From contig NZ_SRRO01000001.1 in NCBI RefSeq assembly GCF_004785795.1, positions 310,001 to 374,000 on the forward strand: DNA of 64,000 bases, in the 5' to 3' direction. Made by a program: the position numbers and the translations under genes. Below, piece by piece: positions 36,934 to 44,607 of the stretch; the first letter of the stretch is position 1; every line of letters begins with the position of its first letter. The DNA comes from Nocardioides eburneiflavus. Lineage in GTDB: Bacteria; Actinomycetota; Actinomycetes; Propionibacteriales; Nocardioidaceae. The notes under the pieces were generated by a model that made no database searches, had not been told where the DNA came from, and saw only the letters and a list, made by a program, of their open reading frames with translations.

Positions 36934-37056
36934 GCCTGATTGATACCCCACGGCACTGCCGACCGTCACCCGATCGCCCCGGCCCGCCCACGGCCGTTGT
37001 GGCTCCGTTGAGCCCGTGGTGGTCGACGGGTGGGCGGCGTTCCCCACAATGGACCC

Positions 37057-39468
37057 ATGCCGCTCCCCAGCCAGGTCGCCAGCACGGCCCCCACCCCGGA
37101 CCTGACCGCGCTCCCGACCCCCGCGCTGCTCGAGCTGGCCGCGGCCCGCCGCGACACCCTCTTCGGCACCCGGGTGACCTGGTCCCCCAAGGTCTTCATC
37201 CCGCTCACCCACCTGTGCCGCGACCGCTGCGGCTACTGCACGTTCGCCGAGTCGCCGCGCACGACCGTCCCCTACCTGGCGCCGGAGGAGGTCGTCGCGA
37301 TCGCCGGGGCCGGCGCCGCGAGCGGGTGCCACGAGGCACTCTTCACGCTGGGCGAGGCACCGGAGCTGCGCTACCCGGAGGCGGCCGCGTGGCTGGCGGC
37401 GCGCGGGCACCGCACCACGATCGACTACCTCGTCGAGGCGACCGGGCTGGTGCTGGAGGAGACCGGCCTGCTGCCGCACGCCAACGCCGGGGCGATCGGC
37501 CGCGACGACCTCGCGCGGCTGCGCCGGACCTCGCCCTCGCAGGGGATGATGGTCGAGAGCCTGCGCGACGACCTGCCGGCACACCGGGGAGCGCCCGACA
37601 AGGCCCCCGCCCGCCGCCTGTCCACGCTCGACCACGCCGGGCTGCTCTCGATCCCGTTCACCACCGGGATCCTCGTCGGGATCGGGGAGACGGAGGCGGA
37701 CCGGGTCGAGGCGCTCGAGGCGATCGCCCGCAGCCACCGCGCGCACGGCCACGTGCAGGAGGTGATCGTCCAGAACTTCCTGCCCAAGCCCGGCACGGCG
37801 ATGCGCGGCGCGCAGCCCTGTCCGCACGAGGACCACCAGCGGGCGATCGCGCTGGCGCGGCTCGTCCTGCCCGACGACGTGCACGTCCAGGCACCGCCGA
37901 ACCTGTCCGCGCCCGACGAGCTAGCCGGGCTGCTCGCCGCCGGCATCGACGACTGGGGCGGCGTCTCCCCCGTCACCGCCGACCACGTCAACCCGGAGCG
38001 CCCGTGGCCGTCGCTGGAGTCGCTGCGCGAGGCGACCGAGGCCGCCGGGCACCAGCTCGCGCCGCGCCTGACGGTGCACCCGGCGTACGCCGCGGAGCCG
38101 GGTCGCTGGCTCGACCCGGCGCTGCACTTCCCGGTCCTCGACCGGGCCGACGCCGACCTGCTCGCCCGCGACGACCCGGGGGCGATGTGGCCCGAGCGGC
38201 ACCGCGACGCCGCCAACGTCGGCACCGGCGCCGAGGTGGTGCAGATCGGGCGCCGCTCGACCGCATGGTTCTCCGGAGCGGGCGTCGATCCCGTGCCGCT
38301 GCCGCGGAGGGCCCGGACGGTGACCGGCCGGGTGCGCGAGGTGCTCGACGGTGTACGCGCCGGGCAGGACGCCGGTGCCGCCGAGCTCGAGGCGCTGTTC
38401 GCCGCCCGCGGGCAGGAGGTGGCGGCCGTGGCGGAGGTCGCCGACGAGATCCGTCGCAGAGTCGTCGGCGACGAGGTGACCTTCGTGGTCAACCGCAACA
38501 TCAACTACACCAACGTCTGCACCTTCAGGTGCACCTTCTGCGGCTTCTCCAAGGGCCCGCTGTCGCTCAACCTGCGCGGCGCCCCGTACCTCCTCGGCCT
38601 CGAGGAGATCGCCGAGCGCAGCGCCGAGGCGTACGCCCTGGGCGCCACCGAGGTCTGCCTGCAGGGCGGCATCCACCCCAGCTTCGACGGCGACTTCTAC
38701 GTGCAGGTCGCGCGGGCGGTGCACGAGCGCGTGCCGGAGATCCACATCCACGGCTTCACCGCCCTCGAGGTGCTCGAGGGCTCACGTCGGCTCGAGGAAC
38801 CGCTCGAGAGCTATCTGCTGCGGCTGAAGGACGCGGGACTGAGGTCGCTGCCCGGCACGGCCGCGGAGATCCTCGACGACGAGGTGCGCGCGGTGCTGTG
38901 CCCCGACAAGATCACCACCGACGAGTGGCTCGAGGTGCACCGCACCGCACACCGGGTGGGGCTGCGCAGCAACGTCACGATGATGTTCGGCTCGGTCGAG
39001 CGACCGCACCACTGGGTGCGGCACCTGCTCCGGACCCGCGACCTGCAGCGTGAGACCGGCGGCTTCACCGAGTTCGTCGGGCTGCCCTTCGTCCACATGG
39101 CGGCCCCGATCTACCTCAAGCGCGGCGCCAGGCGCGGGCCGACGTGGCGCGAGACGGTGCTCGTGCACGCCGTGGCCCGCATCGCCCACGCCGGCGACAT
39201 CGACCACGTGCAGGCGTCGTGGGTCAAGCTCGGCCGCGTCGGCGCCCAGCAGCTGCTGGGTGCGGGGGTGGACGACCTCGGCGGCACCCTCATGGACGAG
39301 AACATCAGCCGCGCCGCCGGCGCCAGCCACGGACAGGGCCTGACCCCGGCCGACCTCGCCGCGATCGCGGCGGAGGCCGGCCGGCCCCTGCGTCAGCGCA
39401 CCACGCTGTACGGCGAGGTCAGGCGGCCGGTGGGTGGTCCAGCAGGTCAGCCCGCAGGCCGGCGATGA
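37057..39468 (+). CDS. fbiC: FO synthase (CofG-CofH fusion), coenzyme F420 biosynthesis
   Basis: The 803-residue protein joins two radical-SAM enzymes. The CofG half has its [4Fe-4S] cysteines at 54, 58 and 61 (CRDRCGYC) and the CofH half at 488, 492 and 495 (CTFRCTFC), with CLQGGIHPSFDGDFY typical of CofH. Together they join a tyrosine-derived fragment to a ribityl-diaminouracil to make FO, the F420 chromophore. The start is placed at ATG 37057; CACAAT lies 6 nt upstream and a GTG at 37030 is possible. The 3' end overlaps the convergent sigma-factor gene by 50 bp. Confidence 0.96.
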   Translation: MPLPSQVASTAPTPDLTALPTPALLELAAARRDTLFGTRVTWSPKVFIPLTHLCRDRCGYCTFAESPRTTVPYLAPEEVVAIAGAGAASGCHEALFTLGEAPELRYPEAAAWLAARGHRTTIDYLVEATGLVLEETGLLPHANAGAIGRDDLARLRRTSPSQGMMVESLRDDLPAHRGAPDKAPARRLSTLDHAGLLSIPFTTGILVGIGETEADRVEALEAIARSHRAHGHVQEVIVQNFLPKPGTAMRGAQPCPHEDHQRAIALARLVLPDDVHVQAPPNLSAPDELAGLLAAGIDDWGGVSPVTADHVNPERPWPSLESLREATEAAGHQLAPRLTVHPAYAAEPGRWLDPALHFPVLDRADADLLARDDPGAMWPERHRDAANVGTGAEVVQIGRRSTAWFSGAGVDPVPLPRRARTVTGRVREVLDGVRAGQDAGAAELEALFAARGQEVAAVAEVADEIRRRVVGDEVTFVVNRNINYTNVCTFRCTFCGFSKGPLSLNLRGAPYLLGLEEIAERSAEAYALGATEVCLQGGIHPSFDGDFYVQVARAVHERVPEIHIHGFTALEVLEGSRRLEEPLESYLLRLKDAGLRSLPGTAAEILDDEVRAVLCPDKITTDEWLEVHRTAHRVGLRSNVTMMFGSVERPHHWVRHLLRTRDLQRETGGFTEFVGLPFVHMAAPIYLKRGARRGPTWRETVLVHAVARIAHAGDIDHVQASWVKLGRVGAQQLLGAGVDDLGGTLMDENISRAAGASHGQGLTPADLAAIAAEAGRPLRQRTTLYGEVRRPVGGPAGQPAGRR

Positions 39469-40255
39469 TCCGGGCGAGCACCCGGGACACCTGCGCCTGC
39501 GTGAGTCCCACCTCGGCGGCGATCTCCTGCTGGGTCAGCCCGTCGTAGAACCGCAGCCCGAGGATCCGCTGGTCGCGGCTGGACAGCTCGCGCACGAGCG
39601 GCTGGAGCATCACCCTGGCCTCGACGCGGGCGAGGGCGCCGTCCTCACCCCCGAGGAGGTCGCCCAGGGTCGACGAGCCGTCGGCGACCGTCGCGTCCAG
39701 CGAGGTGGGGGTGAAGCACCCGTCGGCGGCCAGCGCCTCGATCACGTCGGGGAGCTGCTCGTCGAGGTGCTCGGCGACCTCGCTCGGCCGCGGCGAGCGG
39801 CCGAGTCGCGACTCGAGCTGGTCCTGGGCGGCGGAGATGCGGGTCTGGAGGTCCTGCACCCGCCGCGGCGGCCGGACCGTCCAGCCGGCGTCGCGGAAGT
39901 GCCGGCGCAGCTCGCCGCGCACCGTCGGCACCGCGAACGACAGGAAGTCGTGCCCGGCGGAGGGGTCGAACCGCTGCGCGGCCTTCGTCAGGCCGAGCAG
40001 CGCGACCTGCTCGAGGTCGTCGAGGTCGATGCCCCGGTTGCGGTAGCGGGAGGCCATGCTGCGGGCCACGCCGGCGTTGGTCTCGATGAGCTGACGGGTC
40101 AGCTCGGAGGCGTCCGACGTACGGCGGGCGTCACGGAGGTCGCAGACGATGGCATCGGTGCGACGGGCACGGGCCGCCCCCTCGAGGGGCGGGACGGCGG
40201 AGAGGGTACGGGTTCGGACAGGGGTGGTGTCAGAGGCGATCGACATGGAAACCAC
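39419..40255 (-). CDS. SigB/SigF-family RNA polymerase sigma factor
   Basis: The 278-residue sigma-70 protein has region 2 (DLEQVALLGLTKAAQRFDPS and FAVPTVRGELRRHFRD), region 3 and region 4 (LTQQEIAAEVGLTQAQVSRV). This layout matches stress and sporulation-type SigB/F/G factors of actinobacteria. I chose GTG at 40255 because AGGAAG lies 6 nt before it; ATG 40246 is the alternative. No anti-sigma factor is adjacent. A long inverted repeat occupies its leader. Confidence 0.9.
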   Translation of the reverse strand: MVSMSIASDTTPVRTRTLSAVPPLEGAARARRTDAIVCDLRDARRTSDASELTRQLIETNAGVARSMASRYRNRGIDLDDLEQVALLGLTKAAQRFDPSAGHDFLSFAVPTVRGELRRHFRDAGWTVRPPRRVQDLQTRISAAQDQLESRLGRSPRPSEVAEHLDEQLPDVIEALAADGCFTPTSLDATVADGSSTLGDLLGGEDGALARVEARVMLQPLVRELSSRDQRILGLRFYDGLTQQEIAAEVGLTQAQVSRVLARIIAGLRADLLDHPPAA

Positions 40256-40268
40256 GGCTCGCTTCCTG

Positions 40269-40316
40269 GGATGTTGATGGTGCCTGCCGTGGTCTCCAGC
40301 AAGACGATCAACATCC
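40269..40316. promoter_or_regulatory. 10-bp inverted repeat in the sigma-factor leader
   Basis: GGATGTTGAT (40269-40278) and ATCAACATCC (40307-40316) are perfect complements separated by 28 nt. The downstream arm ends just before the AGGAAG ribosome-binding site of the sigma gene. It could be a protein operator with two half-sites or an RNA hairpin controlling translation. Confidence 0.5.
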
Positions 40317-40366
40317 ACCGTCGCATGGTCTGGACCAGTTGCACAGCCGCAAAGCGAACACCTCCG

Positions 40367-41341
40367 TCAGGAGGTGTGGCGGGCGAAGGTCTGTCCAGGG
40401 TTCTCGCCGAAGACCTGGCGGTAGTCGGATGCGAACCGCCCGGGGTTGAAGAAGCCGAGCCGAGCCGCAGCGTCACCCACGGTGGCCACCGAGCCGGCCA
40501 TGAGGAGCTGGTGGACCAGATCGAGACGGACCTGCCGCAGGTAGGCGTTGGGCGTGCAGTCGAGGTGGCGGCGGAAGGCGTACTGGAGCGTCCGCGGCGT
40601 GACGCCGCACTCGCGGGCGATGTCGGCGAGCGAGACGTCGTCCTGGGCACGCTCCTCGATGATCAGCTGGGCCTGCCACACGGTGGCACGGGTGGCGTCG
40701 CGGAGGTCGCGGGCGAGCGTCGAGTCGTCGCTGACGAGGTTGTTCTCGAAGGTGTGCAGGAGGCTGTGGGCCAGCAGCCGGGACGCCTGCCCCACCGCGA
40801 CCGGGTGGTCACCGACCGATGAGGCACTGAGGCGGTCCACCACCGTGCGCCACTGGGCCGCCGCCGCCGGGGACCGAGGCACGAACCGGTCGAACCGGAG
40901 GTCCGCGCTGGTCCGCTCCGGATCGATCTCCGCGATGGCCGCAGTCAGGACGTCGTCGGAGATGCCGGTGTTGCGCACCTCGTAGCCGTTGCCGCGTCCT
41001 GCGAAGGGCTCGTGCCACCCCGCGGCCAGGACCGTGTCCCCCTCGCGGCCGCGGTCGGTGACCTGGCCGTGGGTGTACTCGATCTCGCCGCCGAGGACGT
41101 CCACGACGACGAGGACCGGCATCGGGTCCGCGTCGAAGCGCACCGGGGCGTCGATACGCAGGCGGTCGAACGAGACGCCGTCGAGCTCGCGTCGCCGGTG
41201 GTGCACAGTGCCCATCCGTCCGCTCAGTCCCAGCGACGTACCGTAGGCAGTCTCGAGCCAGTGGCGCGCGTCGTCGCCCTCGCCCTCGAAGTCGAAGGCG
41301 TCGACGGTGTCGCGGCGGGACCGGAGCTCGGGCACGTGCAC
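40367..41341 (-). CDS. AraC-family transcriptional regulator
   Basis: The 324-residue protein has an AraC-type N-terminal ligand domain and a C-terminal double helix-turn-helix: VSLADIARECGVTPRTLQYAFRRHL, then VGDAAARLGFFNPGRFASDY. The last segment is the diagnostic AraC/XylS signature. GGAGG precedes the ATG by about 6 nt. It lies 111 bp upstream of the sigma-factor gene on the same strand. The ligand and targets are unknown. Confidence 0.9.
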   Translation of the reverse strand: MHVPELRSRRDTVDAFDFEGEGDDARHWLETAYGTSLGLSGRMGTVHHRRRELDGVSFDRLRIDAPVRFDADPMPVLVVVDVLGGEIEYTHGQVTDRGREGDTVLAAGWHEPFAGRGNGYEVRNTGISDDVLTAAIAEIDPERTSADLRFDRFVPRSPAAAAQWRTVVDRLSASSVGDHPVAVGQASRLLAHSLLHTFENNLVSDDSTLARDLRDATRATVWQAQLIIEERAQDDVSLADIARECGVTPRTLQYAFRRHLDCTPNAYLRQVRLDLVHQLLMAGSVATVGDAAARLGFFNPGRFASDYRQVFGENPGQTFARHTS

Positions 41342-41509
41342 CTCCAGGGGGAGAGTGCGGACGACCCGGCGGCTTGAGTCGGCTTCGACTGTAACCCAGG
41401 AGGACGTTCCTCGCCCATCGAGCGATCCGGGTCACACCCTGTAGGATGGACGCCAGTAGCTGTTCGACTCCGCCCTGTGTCCGCGGACCTACGTCATGTG
41501 AAGGTGACG

Positions 41510-41857
41510 ATGTCTGGGATGCCCCTACCTCCGGGCGAGCCTGCTCCGCAGGCGGACGCTCCACAGCAGGACGCCCTGCGCGACGAGATCGCGCAGCTGC
41601 ACGAGGCCGTGCGTTCGCAGCGCGACATCGGCGTGGCCATCGGCCTGATGTCGGCCCGCTTCGGGTGCAGCACCGAGCAGGCCTGGCGCACCATGCTGCG
41701 CGTCTCGCAGGACAGCAACACCAAGATCCGTACGGTGGCCCGGGTCCTCGTCGCCACCCACGACGGCACGGCGGACGCGGACGACCGCGAGCTGCTGGCG
41801 GGCTTCGGCAAGCACCTCCCGGCGTCGGGCTGGTCGGGAGGACCGGCGGCCGGGTGA
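41510..41857 (+). CDS. ANTAR-domain protein (stand-alone)
   Basis: The 115-residue protein is almost only an ANTAR domain: LHEAVRSQRDIGVAIGLMSARF then TEQAWRTMLRVSQDSNTKIRTVA. ANTAR domains bind paired RNA hairpins and prevent transcription termination. It has no receiver or GAF sensor, so it may dimerise with a partner such as the GAF-ANTAR protein encoded 10 bp downstream. I chose ATG 41510 because AAGG lies 5 nt upstream; a GTG at 41477 is in frame. Confidence 0.82.
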   Translation: MSGMPLPPGEPAPQADAPQQDALRDEIAQLHEAVRSQRDIGVAIGLMSARFGCSTEQAWRTMLRVSQDSNTKIRTVARVLVATHDGTADADDRELLAGFGKHLPASGWSGGPAAG

Positions 41858-41868
41858 TAATCCGCCCA
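41856..41868 (+). promoter_or_regulatory. -10 element of the GAF-ANTAR gene
   Basis: TGATAAT (hexamer GATAAT, 41856-41861) lies 6 nt before ATG 41868 and overlaps the stop of the preceding ANTAR gene. There is no ribosome-binding site, which points to a leaderless mRNA from an internal promoter. Confidence 0.5.
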
Positions 41869-42578
41869 TGAACATCGACGACGCCGCGCTCGCCGAGAGC
41901 TTGCGCCGGCTGTCCCAGCCCCGTGACGACGACGGCTCCATCACCTCGGCCCTCCATGTCGTGGTGACGGCCTGCGTCGACCTCTTCACCGTCGACGGCG
42001 CCGGGGTACTCATCGCCGACGAGCAGGACATGCTCGTCTACGCCGCCGCCAGCGACGGTCCCGGCCGGCTCCTCGAGCAGACCGAGGCCGAGGCCGGGGA
42101 GGGCCCGTGCACCGAGGCGTTCGTCAAGGCGCGGGTCGTCACCTCGCGCGACGTCACCGCGGAGACCGACCGGTGGCCGACGCTGGCGCGGGCGATGGCC
42201 GCGCAGCCGGTGCGCGCTGTGCTCGGCACGCCGGTCGTGCTGGGCGGCGTGCCGGTCGGGACGCTCGACGTCTACAAGGAGCGCCCCCACGACTGGGACG
42301 AGAGCGAGGTGGCAGCGATCGGCCGCTACGCCGAGGTCATCTCCACCACGCTCGCAGCAGCGCTCCAGGCGCACACCGCCGGCGAGCTGGCCCGCCAGCT
42401 GCAGTACGCACTCGACTACCGCGTGGTGATCGAGCGCGCCGTCGGCTACCTGATGGCCAAGGAGTCGCTGGACGCGGTCGGCGCCTTCAACGCGCTGCGC
42501 AACGCTGCCCGCGCCCGGCGTACGAAGATCGGGCTCGTGTCCGAGCACGTCCTCGACACGGGCGCGCTGCCCGCCTAG
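41868..42578 (+). CDS. GAF-ANTAR RNA-binding antiterminator
   Basis: The 236-residue protein has a GAF sensor (residues about 20-155, with AGEGPCTEAFVKARVV and VGTLDVYKERPHDWDESEV) and a C-terminal ANTAR domain (DYRVVIERAVGYLMAKESLDAVGAF). It should bind target transcripts in response to a ligand or redox signal. It converges on another GAF-ANTAR gene with a 3-bp gap. Confidence 0.88.
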   Translation: MNIDDAALAESLRRLSQPRDDDGSITSALHVVVTACVDLFTVDGAGVLIADEQDMLVYAAASDGPGRLLEQTEAEAGEGPCTEAFVKARVVTSRDVTAETDRWPTLARAMAAQPVRAVLGTPVVLGGVPVGTLDVYKERPHDWDESEVAAIGRYAEVISTTLAAALQAHTAGELARQLQYALDYRVVIERAVGYLMAKESLDAVGAFNALRNAARARRTKIGLVSEHVLDTGALPA

Positions 42579-42581
42579 CAC

Positions 42582-43295
42582 TCAGTCGTCGACCGGCTCG
42601 CCGACCCGCTCGTGCGGGATCGCGCGGGTGGCGACGATCTGCGCGGCGACGTCACGCAGCTTGACGTTCGTCGTCGACGACAGCCGGCGCAGCAGCTCGA
42701 AGCTCTGGTGCTGGTCGATGCCGTAGCGCTCCATCGCGATGCCCTGCGCCATGCCGATGACGTGCCGCGAGCTCACGGCCGTCTGCAGGGTGCTCGCCCG
42801 TCGCGCCGACGACAGCGCCGTCGTGGCGTGCACGGCGTAGACGAGGGCGAGGTCGACGACGTCGCGGTCGGCGAAGGCGCCGGTCCGTGCGCTGTAGAGG
42901 TTCAGCGCACCCAGTGGCCCCTCGGGGTCGGTGACCGCGACCGCGAGCAGGGAGCCCACCCCGAGCTCCGCGGCGCGCGGACCCCACGACGGATAGCGCG
43001 AGTCGGTGCCGACGTCACCGCTGCGCAGCCAACCGCCCGTGTCGGCGATCTCGACGCAGGGTCCCTCGCCCAATGCGTACTGGAGGGCGTCGGCCTCCTC
43101 CGCGAGCGGGTCGCTGCTCGCAAGCGTCTTGTGGCCTGCGCGCGAGGTGCGGATGGTGAGGCTGACCTGGTCGGCCTCGGGGACGAGATCGCGCATCCGG
43201 GTGACGATCGCGCGCGAGGTGAGGGCCTCGTCGGGCTCCTGCTGCAGCTCGGCAGCCAGTGCAGCGAACACGGCCAAGGAGTCGTGGGACGACAA
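42582..43295 (-). CDS. GAF-ANTAR RNA-binding antiterminator
   Basis: The 237-residue protein has a GAF domain (residues about 40-165, with YALGEGPCVEIADTGG and GPLGALNLYSARTGAF) and an ANTAR domain (SSRHVIGMAQGIAMERYGIDQHQSFELLRRLSS). The start appears to be TTG at 43295, with AGGA 7 nt upstream. It diverges from the glycosyltransferase operon across 154 bp, so that operon is its most obvious nearby target. Confidence 0.85.
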   Translation of the reverse strand: MSSHDSLAVFAALAAELQQEPDEALTSRAIVTRMRDLVPEADQVSLTIRTSRAGHKTLASSDPLAEEADALQYALGEGPCVEIADTGGWLRSGDVGTDSRYPSWGPRAAELGVGSLLAVAVTDPEGPLGALNLYSARTGAFADRDVVDLALVYAVHATTALSSARRASTLQTAVSSRHVIGMAQGIAMERYGIDQHQSFELLRRLSSTTNVKLRDVAAQIVATRAIPHERVGEPVDD

Positions 43296-43406
43296 TGAAG
43301 ATCCTTGTGGACAATCTGGTCGAGACCCGTGTTCTGGAGTCAGGGGAGAATTTAGCGTCCCCGCGAGCCCGCGCTCAACGCGACACCTCCTCTGGGATGG
43401 ATCTCA

Positions 43407-43441
43407 CGTCATCCGCGCATGACGCGTACCCCCGCGGGTAC
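43407..43441 (+). promoter_or_regulatory. Two tandem hairpins just before the glycosyltransferase operon
   Basis: CGTCAT-CCGCGC-ATGACG (43407-43424) and GTACCC-CCGC-GGGTAC (43426-43441) are perfect 6-bp stems one base apart. They end 8 nt before the GTG of the first operon gene, and no Shine-Dalgarno sequence fits between. They may be RNA structures or protein operators. GGGTAC also resembles the -10 of SigB/SigF-type promoters, but no matching -35 is seen. Confidence 0.5.
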
Positions 43442-43449
43442 CTCTGCGC

Positions 43450-44607
43450 GTGACCACCTCGGACGTGACCGGCTCGGACGTGACCGGCGCACCCACGACG
43501 CCGCTGCTGCCGCGCCCCCGCGTGGGGCGCCTCGTCGTCGCCTCGGTGCCCGCCAACCACGTCTACGTCCGGCACCTCTCGCCCGAGGACGGCTCCGGGC
43601 CCGTACGCCTCCCCGACCCGCCGCCCGCCGAGGCCGCGTCCTCCCAGCAGTGGTGGCCGCCGGTGATGCTCGACTCCGCGTGGGTCGAGCGCAACGACTT
43701 CGACGTCTTCCACCTGCACTTCGGCTTCGACGCCCGGAGCCCCGCCGAGCTGCGAGAGCTCGTCGCCGCGCTCCGGCGCCGCGGCAAGCCGCTGGTGTTC
43801 ACCGTCCACGACCTGCGCAACCCCCATCACCCGGACCGCCGCGACCACGACCGCCAGCTCGACGTGCTGGTGCCCGCGGCGGACGCCCTGGTCACCCTGA
43901 CGCAGGGGGCCGCCCGCGAGATCCGTGCGCGGTGGGGTCGGGACGCCCTGGTGGTGCCGCATCCGCACGTCGTGCCACTGGAGGTGATGCGGCGCGCTGC
44001 TGCGATGCGGGAGGTCCAGCGACGCGGGCCGGGCAAGCGGGAGTTCCGGATCGGGCTGCACGTGAAGAGCCTGCGCGCTGGGATGCACCCGCACGCGGTG
44101 CTGCCCGTGCTGGTCGACGCCGTCCGCGACCTGCCCGGCGCCGTGCTCCAGGTCAACGGGCACACCGACGTGCTGGACCCGGACGGGAAGCGGTACGACG
44201 CCGCGCTCGCCGAGGCGCTGCAGGACCACGCCGGCCGCGGCGAGGTCGACCTGCGCATCCACGACTACCTCGACGACGACGGCCTGTGGGCCTACCTCGC
44301 CTCGCTCGACGTGTCGGTCCTGCCCTATCGCTTCGGCACCCACAGCGGCTGGCTCGAGGCCTGCCGCGACCTCGGCACCGCCGTCGTGGCGCCGTCCTGC
44401 GGCTACTTCGCCGACCAGGCGCCCGTGCTCACCTACGGGCACGACGAGGACCACCTCGACGCGACCAGCCTGGTCACGGCGGTGCGCGAGGCGTACGCCG
44501 GCCACGTCGCCCCCGCGCCCGACGTGGAGGAGCGGCGGGCGCAGCGTGCCCGCATCGCGGCCGCCCACGCGCGGCTGTACGAGTCCCTCGTGGGGGACGG
44601 CCGGTGA
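43450..44607 (+). CDS. GT-B fold glycosyltransferase (GT4-like), first gene of operon
   Basis: The 385-residue protein has a GT-B layout: N-terminal acceptor half with DVFHLHFGFDARS and LVFTVHDLRNPHHPDRRDHD, and C-terminal half with FRIGLHVKSLRAGMHP and a donor-site region (LASLDVSVLPYRFGTHSGWLEACRDLG). It probably transfers a nucleotide-activated sugar to a lipid or small-molecule acceptor in the cytoplasm. The start is GTG 43450 after the tandem hairpins. It overlaps the next gene as GTGA. Donor and acceptor are unknown. Confidence 0.82.
   Translation: MTTSDVTGSDVTGAPTTPLLPRPRVGRLVVASVPANHVYVRHLSPEDGSGPVRLPDPPPAEAASSQQWWPPVMLDSAWVERNDFDVFHLHFGFDARSPAELRELVAALRRRGKPLVFTVHDLRNPHHPDRRDHDRQLDVLVPAADALVTLTQGAAREIRARWGRDALVVPHPHVVPLEVMRRAAAMREVQRRGPGKREFRIGLHVKSLRAGMHPHAVLPVLVDAVRDLPGAVLQVNGHTDVLDPDGKRYDAALAEALQDHAGRGEVDLRIHDYLDDDGLWAYLASLDVSVLPYRFGTHSGWLEACRDLGTAVVAPSCGYFADQAPVLTYGHDEDHLDATSLVTAVREAYAGHVAPAPDVEERRAQRARIAAAHARLYESLVGDGR

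Noticed and set aside
43436..43441. SigB/SigF-type promoter at GGGTAC before the glycosyltransferase operon
   Set aside because: No GTTT-like -35 at 14-17 bp; the hexamer is also one arm of a hairpin, so the match may be fortuitous. A second GGGTAC at 58278 has the same problem.
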